64,000 nt of DNA from contig NZ_FOUZ01000001.1 in NCBI RefSeq assembly GCF_900115015.1, forward strand, positions 124,001-188,000. Reading direction: 5' to 3'. This document shows, piece after piece, positions 38,405 to 48,741 of this stretch. The notes beneath the pieces were generated by a model. The model saw nothing but the letters and a program-made list of their open reading frames with translations. It searched no databases and was not told the DNA's origin. The translations under genes and the position numbers were made by a program. The number at the start of each line of letters is the position of its first letter. Positions within the stretch are counted from its first letter, which is position 1. The DNA is from Algoriella xinjiangensis (lineage in GTDB: Bacteria > Bacteroidota > Bacteroidia > Flavobacteriales > Weeksellaceae).

Positions 38405-38412
38405 CAAATTTA
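38405..38412 (-). promoter_or_regulatory. -7 element of the hom riboswitch transcript
   Basis: The minus strand TAAATTTG matches TAnnTTTG just upstream of the aptamer. From here to 38713 the plus strand is A+T-rich with no gene or repeat seen. Confidence 0.5.
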
Positions 38413-38713
38413 ATGCAAAGCAATTCTAAATTCCAAATAAAATTTTAAACAATAATTTATATTTTTCTATTTATACTGAATTATTAGTTGTTTAAATTAA
38501 AATAATTCCAGAATAATATATTTTACAGAATTATTTTCTAAATTAATTATTCAATACCAAAAACAAATCTTTCTTATTTTGAACAAATAACTTATAAAGA
38601 CAATAACATAGGACATTCCTCATAAATTAGATTTTTGATATTTTTTTAACAATATTAACATTATCATAACTAAACGTTTAATCTGTAATAACCTTCAATT
38701 TACACTGCTAAAT

Positions 38714-38721
38714 TATGTTTG
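38714..38721 (+). promoter_or_regulatory. -7 element of the Oar-like receptor gene
   Basis: TATGTTTG matches TAnnTTTG. It covers an upstream in-frame ATG (38715), so that codon is at or before the transcription start and translation must begin at 38757. Confidence 0.55.
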
Positions 38722-38756
38722 CAAAGAAAAATACAACAAGCATATTTTACATTAAC

Positions 38757-41700
38757 ATGATAAGACAAATTACAACACTAGCCACATTAGCAGCATCTAC
38801 AATTTGCGTTTATGGGCAAGGAACCCAAGGTTCTATCTCAGGAAAAATTAACAACGAAAATGGACAAGCAATACATGCCGTTACAGTAGAGGTAAAAAAT
38901 GAATCAACAGGTTTTACAACTACGACTACAACAAATGAAAAAGGTGAATTTTATTTCAAACAATTGCCTTTAGGCGGTCCTTATACCGTAATTGCATATT
39001 CGGTTGAATTAGGTGAGCAGATTAAAAATGGTTATCAATTAAACCTTGGTGATGATATTAAAATTGATTTTAGCTTTAATGCAGGAGAAGTTATTGAGAT
39101 AAAAGCAGTAGAAATAAAAGGAAATTCTCTTAAAAATACCATTAAAAACATTGGTTCTTCTACATCTGTTACTGCAAAAGACATTGAACGATTACCCGTA
39201 AATGGACGTAATTTTACTTCTCTTATTGATTTATCTCCATTAAGTTCAGGAAGTAATCTTTCAGGACAATTGGCATCTTCTACAAACTTTACAATTGATG
39301 GAATGACGGCTAAAAATCCCACATCTGGTGGTACAACAAATAGAAATGGCGGACCTTACGCAATTTCAATGGAGTCTGTACGAGAATTTGCGGTTGTTAC
39401 AAATGCGTACGATGTTACTTTTGGTAGAAGCGGTGGTGGAACGATAAACACAGTAACAAAATCTGGAACAAATACACTTGCTGGTAGTGCTTTTATGTTT
39501 GGACGTGCAGATTGGCTATCTAGTCCGTATGATATTCGTGCAAATAAAAGAGATTCTAAATTTTCTACCTATCAATATGGTTTTACTTTAGGTGGACCAA
39601 TTATAAAAGATAAACTTCATTATTTCTTTGCATGGGATCATCAAGCCCACTCTTCTCCATTGATTATTGCTGATATACAAAATGATGCCGACGAAGCAAG
39701 ATATAATTTATCTCAATCTACATTAGATCGATTTGTAGATATTGCAAGAAAAAAATATGGTGTTTCATCTGCACCACAATTTGGACAATTTGATCGTAAA
39801 AGAGGAACAGATGCTTTGTTTTTACGTGTAGATTGGCAAATTAACGATCGTAATTTACTAACATTACGTAACAATTATGTAAACGATCGTAACGATTTAG
39901 GTTTAGGAGATAATACAACCATTAATTTATACGAAGTTTTTGGAGATGTAAAATCTATTGATAACAGTTTTATGGCTAGTTTACGTACAAAAGTAAATTC
40001 TAAACTTACAAATGAATTAAAAGTTCAACATTTATATACTTCAGAAGAATCTACTCCAAACAAACAACTTCCTCAAGCCAATATTCCTCGCGCAATTGTA
40101 GAGCGTGTACAATCTAATGTTGGTGGACGAGATGTTTTTACAAATATTCAGATTGGTGGACAACGATATTCTCCTGAAAATTTTTACAATCACGTTTTTC
40201 AAATAACAGATAATTTATATTTAAACACAGAAAAAGTAAATTACACATTCGGAACTGATTTAATGTATACAAATATGAATTCGCTTTATGGAAGCGAAAT
40301 GAATGGACGTTATTATTTTACAGGAATGGATAATTTTAACAACCTAACACCATATCGCTATGCAAGAGAAGTTTATTTAAATGACGATCAACGCGTAAAA
40401 CAAAACATATTAGCAACTGGTGTTTATGGACAATTACAAACTGATTTAGCGCCTGGTTTAGAATTAATTGCAGGTTTACGTTTAGATTATACACATTACT
40501 TTGACAAAGGAAATTTTAATCAATTGGTTTATGATGAATTAGGATTAAGAACAGACAATGTTTTAAAAACATTTCAGGTTCAACCTCGTTTTCAATTTAC
40601 ATGGGATATTAACGAAAACAAACAAGATATTATTCGTTTTGGTGCAGGTATATTTGGCTCAGATATCAACAATTATGCAATGATTAACAACATGGTATTT
40701 GATGGCACAAAAGTCGCTTCTATTGATGTTCAGGGCGATTTAGTTCCACGTCCAGATTTTATTGGTTATAGAGAAAATCCTAACTCTGCTCCTGGTGCAG
40801 AATTATTTAATAATCCTAATATTCAAAAAATATCAACCATCAACATGAACGCTTCCGATGCTAAAGTTCCTGTTGTTTACAAAGCAAATACATCTTACAC
40901 ACACTTTTTTAATAGTCGTTTCAAAGTTGGTGCCCATGCATACATGTCTTTAGGTAGAAATAATTACATGTATATTGATAGAAATATGGTCGACGATCCT
41001 TTTTTCCGCATAACTGCAGAAGACAATCGTGGTGTTTACGTCCCTGCAAATTCAATAAGCAAGACAAATGGCGCAACAGACTGGATGATGGGAAGAAAAT
41101 CATCAAAAGTTGGTCGTGTTTTAGAAATGGTAAGCGACGGAAAAGTAAATCAATTTGCTTTTGTACTTGACGGTACCTACAACTATTACAAAGAAGGGCA
41201 AATATCTGTATCATATACATGGAATGACACAAAAGACAATACGTCTTATAACGGAAACGTTGCTAACTCGGCTACCTTATCATTAATGGTAAATGATGAC
41301 CCACGAAATTTGAGTAAAATGACGTATTCTGATAACCATTTTCGTCATAAATTAGTTGTATACGGTACAACTCCAACATTTTTAGGCATAAATGCAGGTA
41401 TTAGATTTTCTGCAATTGGTGGAACAAGATATTCTTTAGGCGTTAGCGGAAATGTAAATGGCGACTTTGTAAATTCTAATGATCTAGCTTATATTTATGA
41501 TATCAATAACCCAACTACACCAACATACATAAAAGAAGGAATTCAAACTATTCTAGATAATCCAAATGTAGAAAAAAGTACAAAAAAATATATACGTGAT
41601 AGTTATGGTAAAATTGCCGAACGAAATGGTGGTATTAATGGCTTTTACGGATATTTAGATTTACGTTTATCTAAAAAAATAAAAATTGTAAACAAACATA

Positions 41701-41915
41701 GTTTTGAGATTTCTGCTGACATTTTTAACTTTGCAAACTTATTAAACAAAGAATGGGGACGAGCTAAAAACCTAGGAAAGCAAAATATTTATTCTATAAA
41801 AAGCTTTGATTCAGACAAACAAGAATTTGTCTACAATGTAAATACAAATACAGGAACAACAAGCTATTCTGGAAATCCATACCAAATTCAAATCGGTTTT
41901 AGATACGCTTTCTAA
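38757..41915 (+). CDS. Oar-like TonB-dependent outer-membrane protein
   Basis: 1052 residues from the ATG at 38757, where a normal signal peptide begins (MIRQITTLATLAASTICVYG). A carboxypeptidase-like domain (about 22-105) precedes a plug with the Oar-type motifs LPVNGRNFTSLIDLSPLSSG and NTVTKSGTNTLAGSAFMFGR, then a long barrel ending FRYAF. This subgroup lacks a known ligand. It is followed after 12 bp by a glycerophosphodiester phosphodiesterase, so the pair may handle a phosphodiester such as a glycerophospholipid head group or teichoic fragment. That is inference. Confidence 0.85.
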   Translation: MIRQITTLATLAASTICVYGQGTQGSISGKINNENGQAIHAVTVEVKNESTGFTTTTTTNEKGEFYFKQLPLGGPYTVIAYSVELGEQIKNGYQLNLGDDIKIDFSFNAGEVIEIKAVEIKGNSLKNTIKNIGSSTSVTAKDIERLPVNGRNFTSLIDLSPLSSGSNLSGQLASSTNFTIDGMTAKNPTSGGTTNRNGGPYAISMESVREFAVVTNAYDVTFGRSGGGTINTVTKSGTNTLAGSAFMFGRADWLSSPYDIRANKRDSKFSTYQYGFTLGGPIIKDKLHYFFAWDHQAHSSPLIIADIQNDADEARYNLSQSTLDRFVDIARKKYGVSSAPQFGQFDRKRGTDALFLRVDWQINDRNLLTLRNNYVNDRNDLGLGDNTTINLYEVFGDVKSIDNSFMASLRTKVNSKLTNELKVQHLYTSEESTPNKQLPQANIPRAIVERVQSNVGGRDVFTNIQIGGQRYSPENFYNHVFQITDNLYLNTEKVNYTFGTDLMYTNMNSLYGSEMNGRYYFTGMDNFNNLTPYRYAREVYLNDDQRVKQNILATGVYGQLQTDLAPGLELIAGLRLDYTHYFDKGNFNQLVYDELGLRTDNVLKTFQVQPRFQFTWDINENKQDIIRFGAGIFGSDINNYAMINNMVFDGTKVASIDVQGDLVPRPDFIGYRENPNSAPGAELFNNPNIQKISTINMNASDAKVPVVYKANTSYTHFFNSRFKVGAHAYMSLGRNNYMYIDRNMVDDPFFRITAEDNRGVYVPANSISKTNGATDWMMGRKSSKVGRVLEMVSDGKVNQFAFVLDGTYNYYKEGQISVSYTWNDTKDNTSYNGNVANSATLSLMVNDDPRNLSKMTYSDNHFRHKLVVYGTTPTFLGINAGIRFSAIGGTRYSLGVSGNVNGDFVNSNDLAYIYDINNPTTPTYIKEGIQTILDNPNVEKSTKKYIRDSYGKIAERNGGINGFYGYLDLRLSKKIKIVNKHSFEISADIFNFANLLNKEWGRAKNLGKQNIYSIKSFDSDKQEFVYNVNTNTGTTSYSGNPYQIQIGFRYAF

Positions 41916-41927
41916 AAAAATATTAAG

Positions 41928-42689
41928 ATGAAAAATACAGTAAAAAAACTAACTCTTGTAGCATTATTTCTTTCTACAATTACACTTAGTGCGCAAACAA
42001 AAGTGATAGCACATCGTGGCTACTGGGACACACCAACCAATGCACAAAACTCTATTCAAGCCTTGCAAATGGCTGCAAAAATAAAGGTTTATGGTAGCGA
42101 ATTTGATGTTTCTATAACAAATGACGGCGTTTTAGTTGTAAATCACGATAGTGATATTCAAGGTATTGATATCGAAACAAATTCGTTTAGTACAATCAAA
42201 AATTTGAAACTCAAAAATGGCGAAACATTACCAACATTAGAAGAATATCTAATTGAAGGAAAAAAATATCCTAACTTGAAAATGATTTTTGAATTGAAAC
42301 CGCACAAATCGAAAGAAAATGAAGATCGCGCGGTTTTGGCTTCGCTAAAATTAGTAAAAAAATTAGGTGTAGAAAATCAAGTAGAATACATTTCGTTTAG
42401 TAAAAATATTTGCGAACAGTTTAAAAAACACAATCCAAATAGTCATGTTTCTTACTTAAAAGGCGATTTAACTCCCGAAGAAGCAAAACAAATGAATTTT
42501 ACAGGAATTGATTACCATTTTTCTCTGTTTACAAAAAATCCTACATGGATAAAAGATGCTCAAAACCTAGGTTTAATTGTTAATGCATGGACAGTAAATA
42601 ACGAAAACGATATGCAAAACTTGTTGGATAAAAAAATTGATTATATCACAACAGATAAACCCGAAATGTTACAAAAATTAATCAAATAA
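41928..42689 (+). CDS. Glycerophosphodiester phosphodiesterase, exported
   Basis: Hydrolyses glycerophosphodiesters to glycerol-3-phosphate and an alcohol. 253 residues: a signal peptide to about residue 23 (ITLSA/QT) and a TIM-barrel GDPD domain with TKVIAHRGYW, SEFDVSITNDGVLVVNHDSD (catalytic His and Glu/Asp metal ligands), LPTLEEYL, and a C-terminal GLIVNAWTVNNENDM. Periplasmic by its signal peptide. It forms an operon with the upstream receptor and is ended by a clear terminator. Confidence 0.9.
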   Translation: MKNTVKKLTLVALFLSTITLSAQTKVIAHRGYWDTPTNAQNSIQALQMAAKIKVYGSEFDVSITNDGVLVVNHDSDIQGIDIETNSFSTIKNLKLKNGETLPTLEEYLIEGKKYPNLKMIFELKPHKSKENEDRAVLASLKLVKKLGVENQVEYISFSKNICEQFKKHNPNSHVSYLKGDLTPEEAKQMNFTGIDYHFSLFTKNPTWIKDAQNLGLIVNAWTVNNENDMQNLLDKKIDYITTDKPEMLQKLIK

Positions 42690-42715
42690 TTGAATTATTT
42701 GAGATACTTACAAAA

Positions 42716-42741
42716 AGGTGAAGCACATGCTTCACCTTTTT
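42716..42741 (+). terminator. Intrinsic terminator of the receptor-phosphodiesterase operon
   Basis: GGTGAAG / CTTCACC around CACATG, followed by T residues. The next 250 bp to the riboswitch promoter are A+T-rich without features. Confidence 0.85.
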
Positions 42742-42992
42742 TCATTTTAATATTATTCAGCCATAACAAAAACAACCTCAACATCGAATAAAATTCAATC
42801 AAAAGAATAAATTCATTATCATTAAAAATATTTTTTCTATAATACAATTATTTAACAGAATAATATTCACAATAAACACAAAATACACACTATTTCTTAA
42901 TTCAATTATATGTAACGATTAACTTATTTTATTGTCACATAATTAAGAATTCTTTTTTATCGTTATCATTTTTTTATTTTAATAAGATTAGA

Positions 42993-43000
42993 TACTTTTG
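42993..43000 (+). promoter_or_regulatory. -7 element of the metH riboswitch transcript
   Basis: TACTTTTG matches TAnnTTTG and lies 6 bases before the aptamer P1 stem. Confidence 0.55.
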
Positions 43001-43005
43001 CAAGT

Positions 43006-43106
43006 ACCTTATAGAGAAAGATCGAGGGAATAGGCCCGCTGAAATCTTGGCAACCCAAAAAAGTTGGGTGCTACATCCTACTCTAATTTAAGAGAAAGAT
43101 AAGGAG
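43006..43106 (+). promoter_or_regulatory. SAM-I riboswitch (S-box) before metH
   Basis: Order of conserved segments: CCTTATAGAGAAAGATCGAG, GGGAATAGGCCCGCTGAAA, TTGGCAACCC, GGGTGCTACATCC, and GAAAGATAAGG closing P1 (43007-43012 with 43099-43104). Downstream CTATAAGG (43125-43132) is a perfect complement of CCTTATAG at 43007-43014, so the 5' P1 strand has two possible partners. This would let SAM switch the leader fold. It precedes the split methionine synthase. Confidence 0.88.
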
Positions 43107-43155
43107 TAACTTCACTATTCTTCCCTATAAGGCTTTATTTATTAAGATTATCAAA

Positions 43156-44154
43156 ATGAAATTAGACGATATACTAAAAGAACGTATTGTTATTTTAGAC
43201 GGTGCGATGGGAACGATGATTCAGAAGCATAATTTACAAGAAGAAGATTATCGTGGAGAACGTTTTAAAGACTTTCATACATCCCTAAAAGGTAACAATG
43301 ATTTATTGGTTTTAACTCAACCCGAAATCATTAAGAATATTCACCGCGAATATTTAGCGGCCGATGCAGATTTAATCGAAACCAATACTTTTAACGCCAA
43401 TATCATTTCAATGATTGATTATGATATGGTTCATTTGGTTGACGAATTAAACCGAGAAGCTGTTCGTTTAGCAAGAGAAGCTTGCGACGAATATTCTACA
43501 CCAGACAAACCTCGTTTTGTAGTTGGTTCTTTGGGTCCTACAAACAAAACAGCATCAATTTCGCCTCAAGTTAACGATCCAAGTTACCGAGATGTCGATT
43601 TTGATACGTTGGCGAATGTATATTTTTTACAAGCAAAAACAATGTTAGAATGTGGTGTTGACGCTTTATTAGTCGAAACTATTTTTGATACTTTAAATGC
43701 GAAAGCAGCATTTTTCGGAATTCAAGATGCGATTGAAGCTACAGGAATCAATGTTCCGTTAATGGCTTCAGGAACGATTACTGATAAATCTGGACGTACT
43801 CTTTCTGGACAAACAACCGAAGCATTTTTGATTTCTTTAGAACATATCGATTTACTTTCTGTTGGATTAAATTGTGCTTTAGGCGCAACAGATTTAATTC
43901 CATATTTAGAAGTTTTAGCAGAAAAAGCACCATTTTATGTAAGCGCTTATCCAAACGCAGGACTTCCAAATGCATTTGGTGGATACGATGAAACCGCAGA
44001 AGTTATGCGCGATCATATTCGTCCATTTTTAGAAAAAAAATTAGTCAATATTATTGGCGGATGTTGCGGAACAACACCAGAACATATCCAATTAATGGCT
44101 GATTTAGCAAAAGAATACGAACCAAGAAAAATTAGCGCGCAATGTCAGGCATAA
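43156..44154 (+). CDS. metH: Methionine synthase, homocysteine-binding module (split MetH, N-terminal part)
   Basis: 332-residue homocysteine S-methyltransferase domain. It begins with the family pattern [11 protein letters not shown] and carries the zinc-ligand cysteines in GLNCALG and [10 protein letters not shown]. In most bacteria this is the first domain of a single MetH of about 1230 residues; here it is a separate protein whose stop overlaps the next gene by 13 bases. The two products (332 + 887) add up to a full MetH. Controlled by the SAM riboswitch upstream. Confidence 0.92.
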   Translation: MKLDDILKERIVILDGAMGTMIQKHNLQEEDYRGERFKDFHTSLKGNNDLLVLTQPEIIKNIHREYLAADADLIETNTFNANIISMIDYDMVHLVDELNREAVRLAREACDEYSTPDKPRFVVGSLGPTNKTASISPQVNDPSYRDVDFDTLANVYFLQAKTMLECGVDALLVETIFDTLNAKAAFFGIQDAIEATGINVPLMASGTITDKSGRTLSGQTTEAFLISLEHIDLLSVGLNCALGATDLIPYLEVLAEKAPFYVSAYPNAGLPNAFGGYDETAEVMRDHIRPFLEKKLVNIIGGCCGTTPEHIQLMADLAKEYEPRKISAQCQA

Positions 44155-46805
44155 AAATTCAACTTTCAGGATTAGAACCTTTAATTGTCCGCGAAAATTC
44201 AAACTTTGTAAATGTCGGAGAACGTACAAATGTTACGGGTTCTAAAAAATTCTTACGCTTAATAAAAGAAGAAAAATTTGAAGAAGCGCTACAAGTTGCC
44301 CGCGATCAAGTAGATGGTGGCGCACAAATCATCGATATTAATATGGATGAAGGTATGCTTGATGGTGTTGCTTCGATGGTAAAATATTTACGTTTGATTG
44401 CTTCTGAACCAGATATTTCGAAAGTTCCAATTATGATTGATTCTTCGAAATGGGAAATTATAGAAGCTGGTCTTAAAAACGTGCAAGGAAAAGCAATTGT
44501 AAACTCTATTTCGCTAAAAGAAGGTGAAGAATTGTTTATTGAACATGCCAAAAAAATCAAACGTTATGGTGCTGCAACTGTCGTGATGGCTTTTGACGAA
44601 AATGGTCAAGCAGATAATTACCAAAGACGTATAGAAATTGTGCAACGTTCGTATGATATTTTGGTTAATCAAGTAAAATTTAATCCAAGAGATATCATTT
44701 TTGATGTAAATATTTTTCCTGTTGCAACAGGAATGGACGAACATCGCCGTAATGCAATCGACTTTTTTGAAGCTACAAAATGGATCAAAGAAAATCTACC
44801 ACATGCGTTAGTTTCTGGTGGAGTTTCAAATGTTTCGTTTTCGTTTCGTGGGAATAATGCCGTTCGCGAAGCAATGCACACTTCGTTTTTATACCATGCA
44901 ATTCAGCACGGAATGGATATGGGAATTGTAAATCCCGAAATGATTGAGATTTATGATGATATTCCAAAAGATTTATTAGAGCATGTTGAAGATGTTTTAT
45001 TGGATCGTCGCGATGATGCAACCGAACGATTAATTGATTTTGCGGAAGGATTAAAAGGAATTACAAAAGAGAAGAAAAAAGATGATGCTTGGCGCGAATT
45101 ACCTTTAGAAAAACGTATTGAAATTGCCTTAGTTAAAGGAATTACAGAATACATTGACGAAGACACAGCCGAAGCTTTAGCTAAAATAGAATCGCCACTT
45201 AAAGTAATTGAAGGTCCATTGATGGATGGAATGAATGTAGTTGGAGATTTATTTGGAAGCGGAAAAATGTTTCTTCCTCAGGTTGTAAAATCTGCTCGTG
45301 TAATGAAAAAATCCGTGGCATATTTAACACCTTATTTAGAAGAAGAAAAATTACGAAATAAAACAGAAAAAGAACCATCAAAAGTGTTAATGGCAACCGT
45401 AAAAGGTGATGTTCATGACATTGGAAAAAACATTGTATCAGTAGTTTTAAGCTGTAATGGTTTTGAAATTATTGATTTAGGTGTAATGGTTTCTGCAGAA
45501 AAAATATTAGAAGAAGCCTTAAAACAAAAAGTAGATGTAATTGGACTTTCTGGCTTAATTACGCCTTCGTTAGACGAAATGGTACATGTTGCAAAAGAAA
45601 TGAAACGCCTTAATCTTTCAATTCCATTGATGATTGGTGGCGCAACGACTTCTAAAGCGCATACAGCCGTAAAAATTGCACCAGAATATAGCAATGCAAT
45701 TCATGTATTAGACGCTTCTCGCTCGGTTACGGTGTGTACAAAATTAGTTGGTACACAACAAAAAGAACTGATTGAAGATACTCAAATTGATTACACAAAA
45801 ATTAGAGAAGGTTATTTAAATCGTGCTGTAGCAAAAGATTATTTATCAATTGAAGATGCTCGAAAAAATAAATTAAAAATTGATTTTGAAGTCAATAAAC
45901 CTTTTCAACCAAAACAATTGGGCGTTTTTACGCATCAAGCAAAAGTTAGTGATTTAAGAGATTTTATTGATTGGACGCCGTTTTTCAAAACATGGGATTT
46001 ACACGGAAAATTCCCTGCAATTTTAGAAGATGAAATTGTCGGCGAAAATGCCAAAGAATTATATGTTGATGCATTGGCGATGTTAAATAAAATTGATAAT
46101 GAGAATTTAGCTCATCCAAAAGCTGTTTTTGGATTATTTAAAGCCAACACAATCAATGATGATACGATTGAATTATTTGATAAAAACGATGAAAAAGTAG
46201 ATGAATTTTATACAATTCGTCAACAAGCTAAGAAATCGAAAGATGCTCCAAATATTTCAATTGCGGATTTTATTGCGCCAAAAGAAAGTAATATTCAAGA
46301 TTATATGGGCGCTTTTGCGGTTACAACTGGTCAAGAAATAGAAGATGTTGCCAATCAATATGAAAAAGATTTGGACGATTACAACTCGATTATGGTAAAA
46401 GCAATTGCCGATCGTTTGGCTGAGGCTTATGCAGAGTTTTTGCACAAATTGGTAAGAAAAGATTATTGGGGTTATGCAAATGATGAAACCTTATCGAATG
46501 ATGAATTAATTGCAGAGAAATACAAAGGAATTCGCCCTGCGCCTGGTTATCCTGCATGTCCTGATCATTTAGAAAAACAAACTATTTTCAAAATCTTGGA
46601 TGTAGAAAATAATGCAAAAATTAATTTAACAAGTTCATTGGCAATGTATCCAGTTTCGTCGGTTTCGGGGTATTACTTCGGAAATCCTGCGGCTAAATAT
46701 TTTGGTGTTGGGAAAATAAAAATGGATCAAGTTGAGGATTTTGCTAAACGTAAAAACATTTCGATTGAATTGGCCGAACGTTGGTTAGGTCCTAATTTGG
46801 CGTAA
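44142..46805 (+). CDS. metH: Methionine synthase, folate/cobalamin/reactivation modules (split MetH, C-terminal part)
   Basis: 887 residues. A pterin-binding domain begins with [19 protein letters not shown], followed by the cobalamin cap and Rossmann domains with the DVHDIGKN motif (axial ligand His425) and [10 protein letters not shown], and the C-terminal AdoMet reactivation domain ([17 protein letters not shown]). It uses methyltetrahydrofolate and B12 to methylate homocysteine, which is held on the partner protein. Its start lies within the preceding coding sequence, so coupling is expected. All functional motifs are intact, so the split is an arrangement rather than decay. Confidence 0.94.
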   Translation: MSGIKIQLSGLEPLIVRENSNFVNVGERTNVTGSKKFLRLIKEEKFEEALQVARDQVDGGAQIIDINMDEGMLDGVASMVKYLRLIASEPDISKVPIMIDSSKWEIIEAGLKNVQGKAIVNSISLKEGEELFIEHAKKIKRYGAATVVMAFDENGQADNYQRRIEIVQRSYDILVNQVKFNPRDIIFDVNIFPVATGMDEHRRNAIDFFEATKWIKENLPHALVSGGVSNVSFSFRGNNAVREAMHTSFLYHAIQHGMDMGIVNPEMIEIYDDIPKDLLEHVEDVLLDRRDDATERLIDFAEGLKGITKEKKKDDAWRELPLEKRIEIALVKGITEYIDEDTAEALAKIESPLKVIEGPLMDGMNVVGDLFGSGKMFLPQVVKSARVMKKSVAYLTPYLEEEKLRNKTEKEPSKVLMATVKGDVHDIGKNIVSVVLSCNGFEIIDLGVMVSAEKILEEALKQKVDVIGLSGLITPSLDEMVHVAKEMKRLNLSIPLMIGGATTSKAHTAVKIAPEYSNAIHVLDASRSVTVCTKLVGTQQKELIEDTQIDYTKIREGYLNRAVAKDYLSIEDARKNKLKIDFEVNKPFQPKQLGVFTHQAKVSDLRDFIDWTPFFKTWDLHGKFPAILEDEIVGENAKELYVDALAMLNKIDNENLAHPKAVFGLFKANTINDDTIELFDKNDEKVDEFYTIRQQAKKSKDAPNISIADFIAPKESNIQDYMGAFAVTTGQEIEDVANQYEKDLDDYNSIMVKAIADRLAEAYAEFLHKLVRKDYWGYANDETLSNDELIAEKYKGIRPAPGYPACPDHLEKQTIFKILDVENNAKINLTSSLAMYPVSSVSGYYFGNPAAKYFGVGKIKMDQVEDFAKRKNISIELAERWLGPNLA

Positions 46806-46830
46806 GTTAATATTTTAGATTTTTCACTGC

Positions 46831-47194
46831 ATTCTGAATGACAGAAAAAAATATCATTTCGACGAATGAAGAAATCTGAAGTTTTACAAATTATGATGTG
46901 ATTCTGAAACGAGTTCAGAATGACGAATTGAAGATTCCTCGGTAAATTCTGAACGACAGAAAAAATGTCATTTCGACGAATGGAGAAATCTGAAGTTTTA
47001 TAAATTATGATGTGATTCTGAAACGAGTTCAGAATGACGAATTGAAGATTCCTCGGTAAATTCTGAACGACAGAAAAAATGTCATTTCGACGAATGGAGA
47101 AATCTGAAGTTTTACAAATTATGATGTGATTCTGAAATGAATCTAGAATGACGAATTGATGAACTAAAGATTCCTCGACAAGCTCGGAATGACA
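46831..47194. repeat. Tandem array of an intergenic repeat (period 114-115 bp, three full units)
   Basis: Units start at ATTCTGAA near 46831, 46946 and 47060, with a partial end. Each contains GTCATTTCGACGAATGGAG followed by AAATCTGAAGTTTTA, then GATTCTGAAACGAGTTCAGA and GATTCCTCGG. The last part reads AGATTCCTCGACAAGCTCGG. These words resemble a dispersed intergenic repeat common in Flavobacteriia genomes (from memory). No ORF is present. Between metH and metF, it may form RNA hairpins that separate their expression. Confidence 0.75.
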
Positions 47195-47221
47195 GTAGAA
47201 CTTAGAACAAAATTAAAAAAT

Positions 47222-47300
47222 GCGTTAGGGATTGTAGTGAAAATCCTTTGCTTTTTTAGCAAAGATTGTAACGAAAAGCCCGCCCGAAGGGAACGCCCAA
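47222..47300. repeat. Second type of intergenic repeat element
   Basis: GCGTTAGGGATTGTAGTG, a hairpin CTTTGC..GCAAAG, then GATTGTAACGAAAAGCCCGC and CCGAAGGGAACGCCC. Its pattern (GCGTTAGGG...AAGCCCG) resembles a dispersed repeat in related genomes, which I recall but could not compare. No gene in it. Confidence 0.5.
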
Positions 47301-47377
47301 ATAAAGAATTTAGATGTGAGATTTATCTCATTGCTATTAAATATAAACGGAATTAAAATTTCGTAAAACGAGATAAA

Positions 47378-48334
47378 ATGAAAGTTACTGAACATATAGA
47401 ACGTGCAAATGGAAAAACATTGTTTTCTGTTGAGATTTTACCGCCTCTGAAAGGGCAAGATGTAAATTGTACATTCAAAACTTTGGATCCTTTGGTTGAG
47501 TTGCAGCCTGCTTTTATAGATGTAACCTATCATCGACAAGAGTTTATTTACAAACAGAAAGAAAATGGTTTGTTGAAACGTTATCAGGTTAGAAAACGTC
47601 CTGGTACGGTGGCAATTTGTGCGGCAATTCAAAATCATTATAAAGTTGATGCTATTCCGCATTTGATTTGTGGTGGTTTTACAAAAGAAGATACAGAAGA
47701 TGCATTGATTGATTTAAACTTTTTGGGAATTGATAATCTTTTGGTTTTACGCGGTGATCCGATTAAAACAGAAAAATCTTTTGTACCCGAAAGCGGTGGT
47801 CATGCCTATGCGTCGGAATTAATAGAGCAAGTTACGGCTTTAAATACCGGAAATTATTTGGATGATGATTTACAAGAATCGCATAAAATGGATTTTTGTA
47901 TTGGTGTTGCAGGTTATCCTGAAAAGCATTTTGAATCGCCAAATCTTGGTATGGATATGTATTATCTGAAAAAGAAAGTAGAATTGGGTGCTGATTATAT
48001 TGTGACACAAATGTTTTTTGATAATCAGAAATATTTTGATTTTGTGAAAAAATGCCGCGAAATGGATATTAATATTCCAATTATACCAGGAATTAAACCA
48101 TTAACTACATTTAATCATTTAACATCTATTCCGCAAAATTTTTATATCGATTTACCAGAATCTTTAGCAATGGAAGTTTTAAAAGCGAAAGATAAGGAAG
48201 CTATTAAAGAAATTGGTTTAGAATGGTGCATTAATCAATGTAAAGAATTAAAAGCTTTTGGCGTTCCTGGCTTACATTTTTACACAATGAGTAATTCTAG
48301 TAATACAAAAAAAGTGGCAGAAGCTGTTTTTTAG
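47378..48334 (+). CDS. metF: Methylenetetrahydrofolate reductase
   Basis: A 318-residue flavoprotein that makes the 5-methyltetrahydrofolate used by MetH. TIM-barrel signatures are FSVEILPPLKGQ, VDAIPHLICGGFT, LLVLRGDPI, CIGVAGYPEKH and TQMFFDNQ. It lacks the C-terminal regulatory domain of eukaryotes, as expected. Downstream of metH after 570 bp of repeats, so it may be read through or have its own promoter. Functionally the third step of the local methionine set. Confidence 0.93.
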   Translation: MKVTEHIERANGKTLFSVEILPPLKGQDVNCTFKTLDPLVELQPAFIDVTYHRQEFIYKQKENGLLKRYQVRKRPGTVAICAAIQNHYKVDAIPHLICGGFTKEDTEDALIDLNFLGIDNLLVLRGDPIKTEKSFVPESGGHAYASELIEQVTALNTGNYLDDDLQESHKMDFCIGVAGYPEKHFESPNLGMDMYYLKKKVELGADYIVTQMFFDNQKYFDFVKKCREMDINIPIIPGIKPLTTFNHLTSIPQNFYIDLPESLAMEVLKAKDKEAIKEIGLEWCINQCKELKAFGVPGLHFYTMSNSSNTKKVAEAVF

Positions 48335-48366
48335 AATTACATATTTATATAAAAATCTATTTTTAG

Positions 48367-48374
48367 TATATTTG
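48367..48374 (+). promoter_or_regulatory. -7 element of the small acidic protein gene
   Basis: TATATTTG matches TAnnTTTG. It overlaps an upstream in-frame TTG at 48372 and so favours the ATG at 48399 as start. Confidence 0.55.
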
Positions 48375-48398
48375 AGCCATAAAACATGTAATAAATTG

Positions 48399-48704
48399 AT
48401 GATTCAAATAGAAAATTATTTGCAACGCGCTTGGTCAGATTCTGAAGATAATGTAACACTAGACGACATTATTTTAGCGATTGACGAACTAAAAGAAATG
48501 GATGACGAAAATGATGCTATTTGGGTAAGTGTTATTGGTGATGATGAAAATATTATCGAAGTCAGAAAAAATTTAAGCCTTATTATTGATTTTGAAGATG
48601 ATGATTTAATCGAATCTAAAGCCAATTCTTGGGACGAAGTAATTGAATTATATAAATTATTACTCAACAAAGAATTTGATCAAATTATAGAAAAAGTTAA
48701 ATAA
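48399..48704 (+). CDS. Small acidic hypothetical protein
   Basis: About 101 residues from the ATG at 48399 (MIQIENYLQRAW). Strongly acidic (DELKEMDDENDAIWVSV, LIIDFEDDDLIE) and cytosolic. I do not recognise a family. Its own promoter box just upstream and an intact frame support a real gene. It is followed by the orphan tracrRNA. Confidence 0.55.
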   Translation: MIQIENYLQRAWSDSEDNVTLDDIILAIDELKEMDDENDAIWVSVIGDDENIIEVRKNLSLIIDFEDDDLIESKANSWDEVIELYKLLLNKEFDQIIEKVK

Positions 48705-48741
48705 ACAATATTAACGATATACATATATTGAAAATTTTTAA

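Noticed and set aside
44306-46445. Minus-strand open frames inside metH
   Set aside because: All lie inside the intact methionine synthase frame and resemble no protein.
46831-47194. Possible second CRISPR array in the tandem repeats after metH
   Set aside because: The units are contiguous 114-115-bp copies without variable spacers of constant length, and no cas gene or leader is close.
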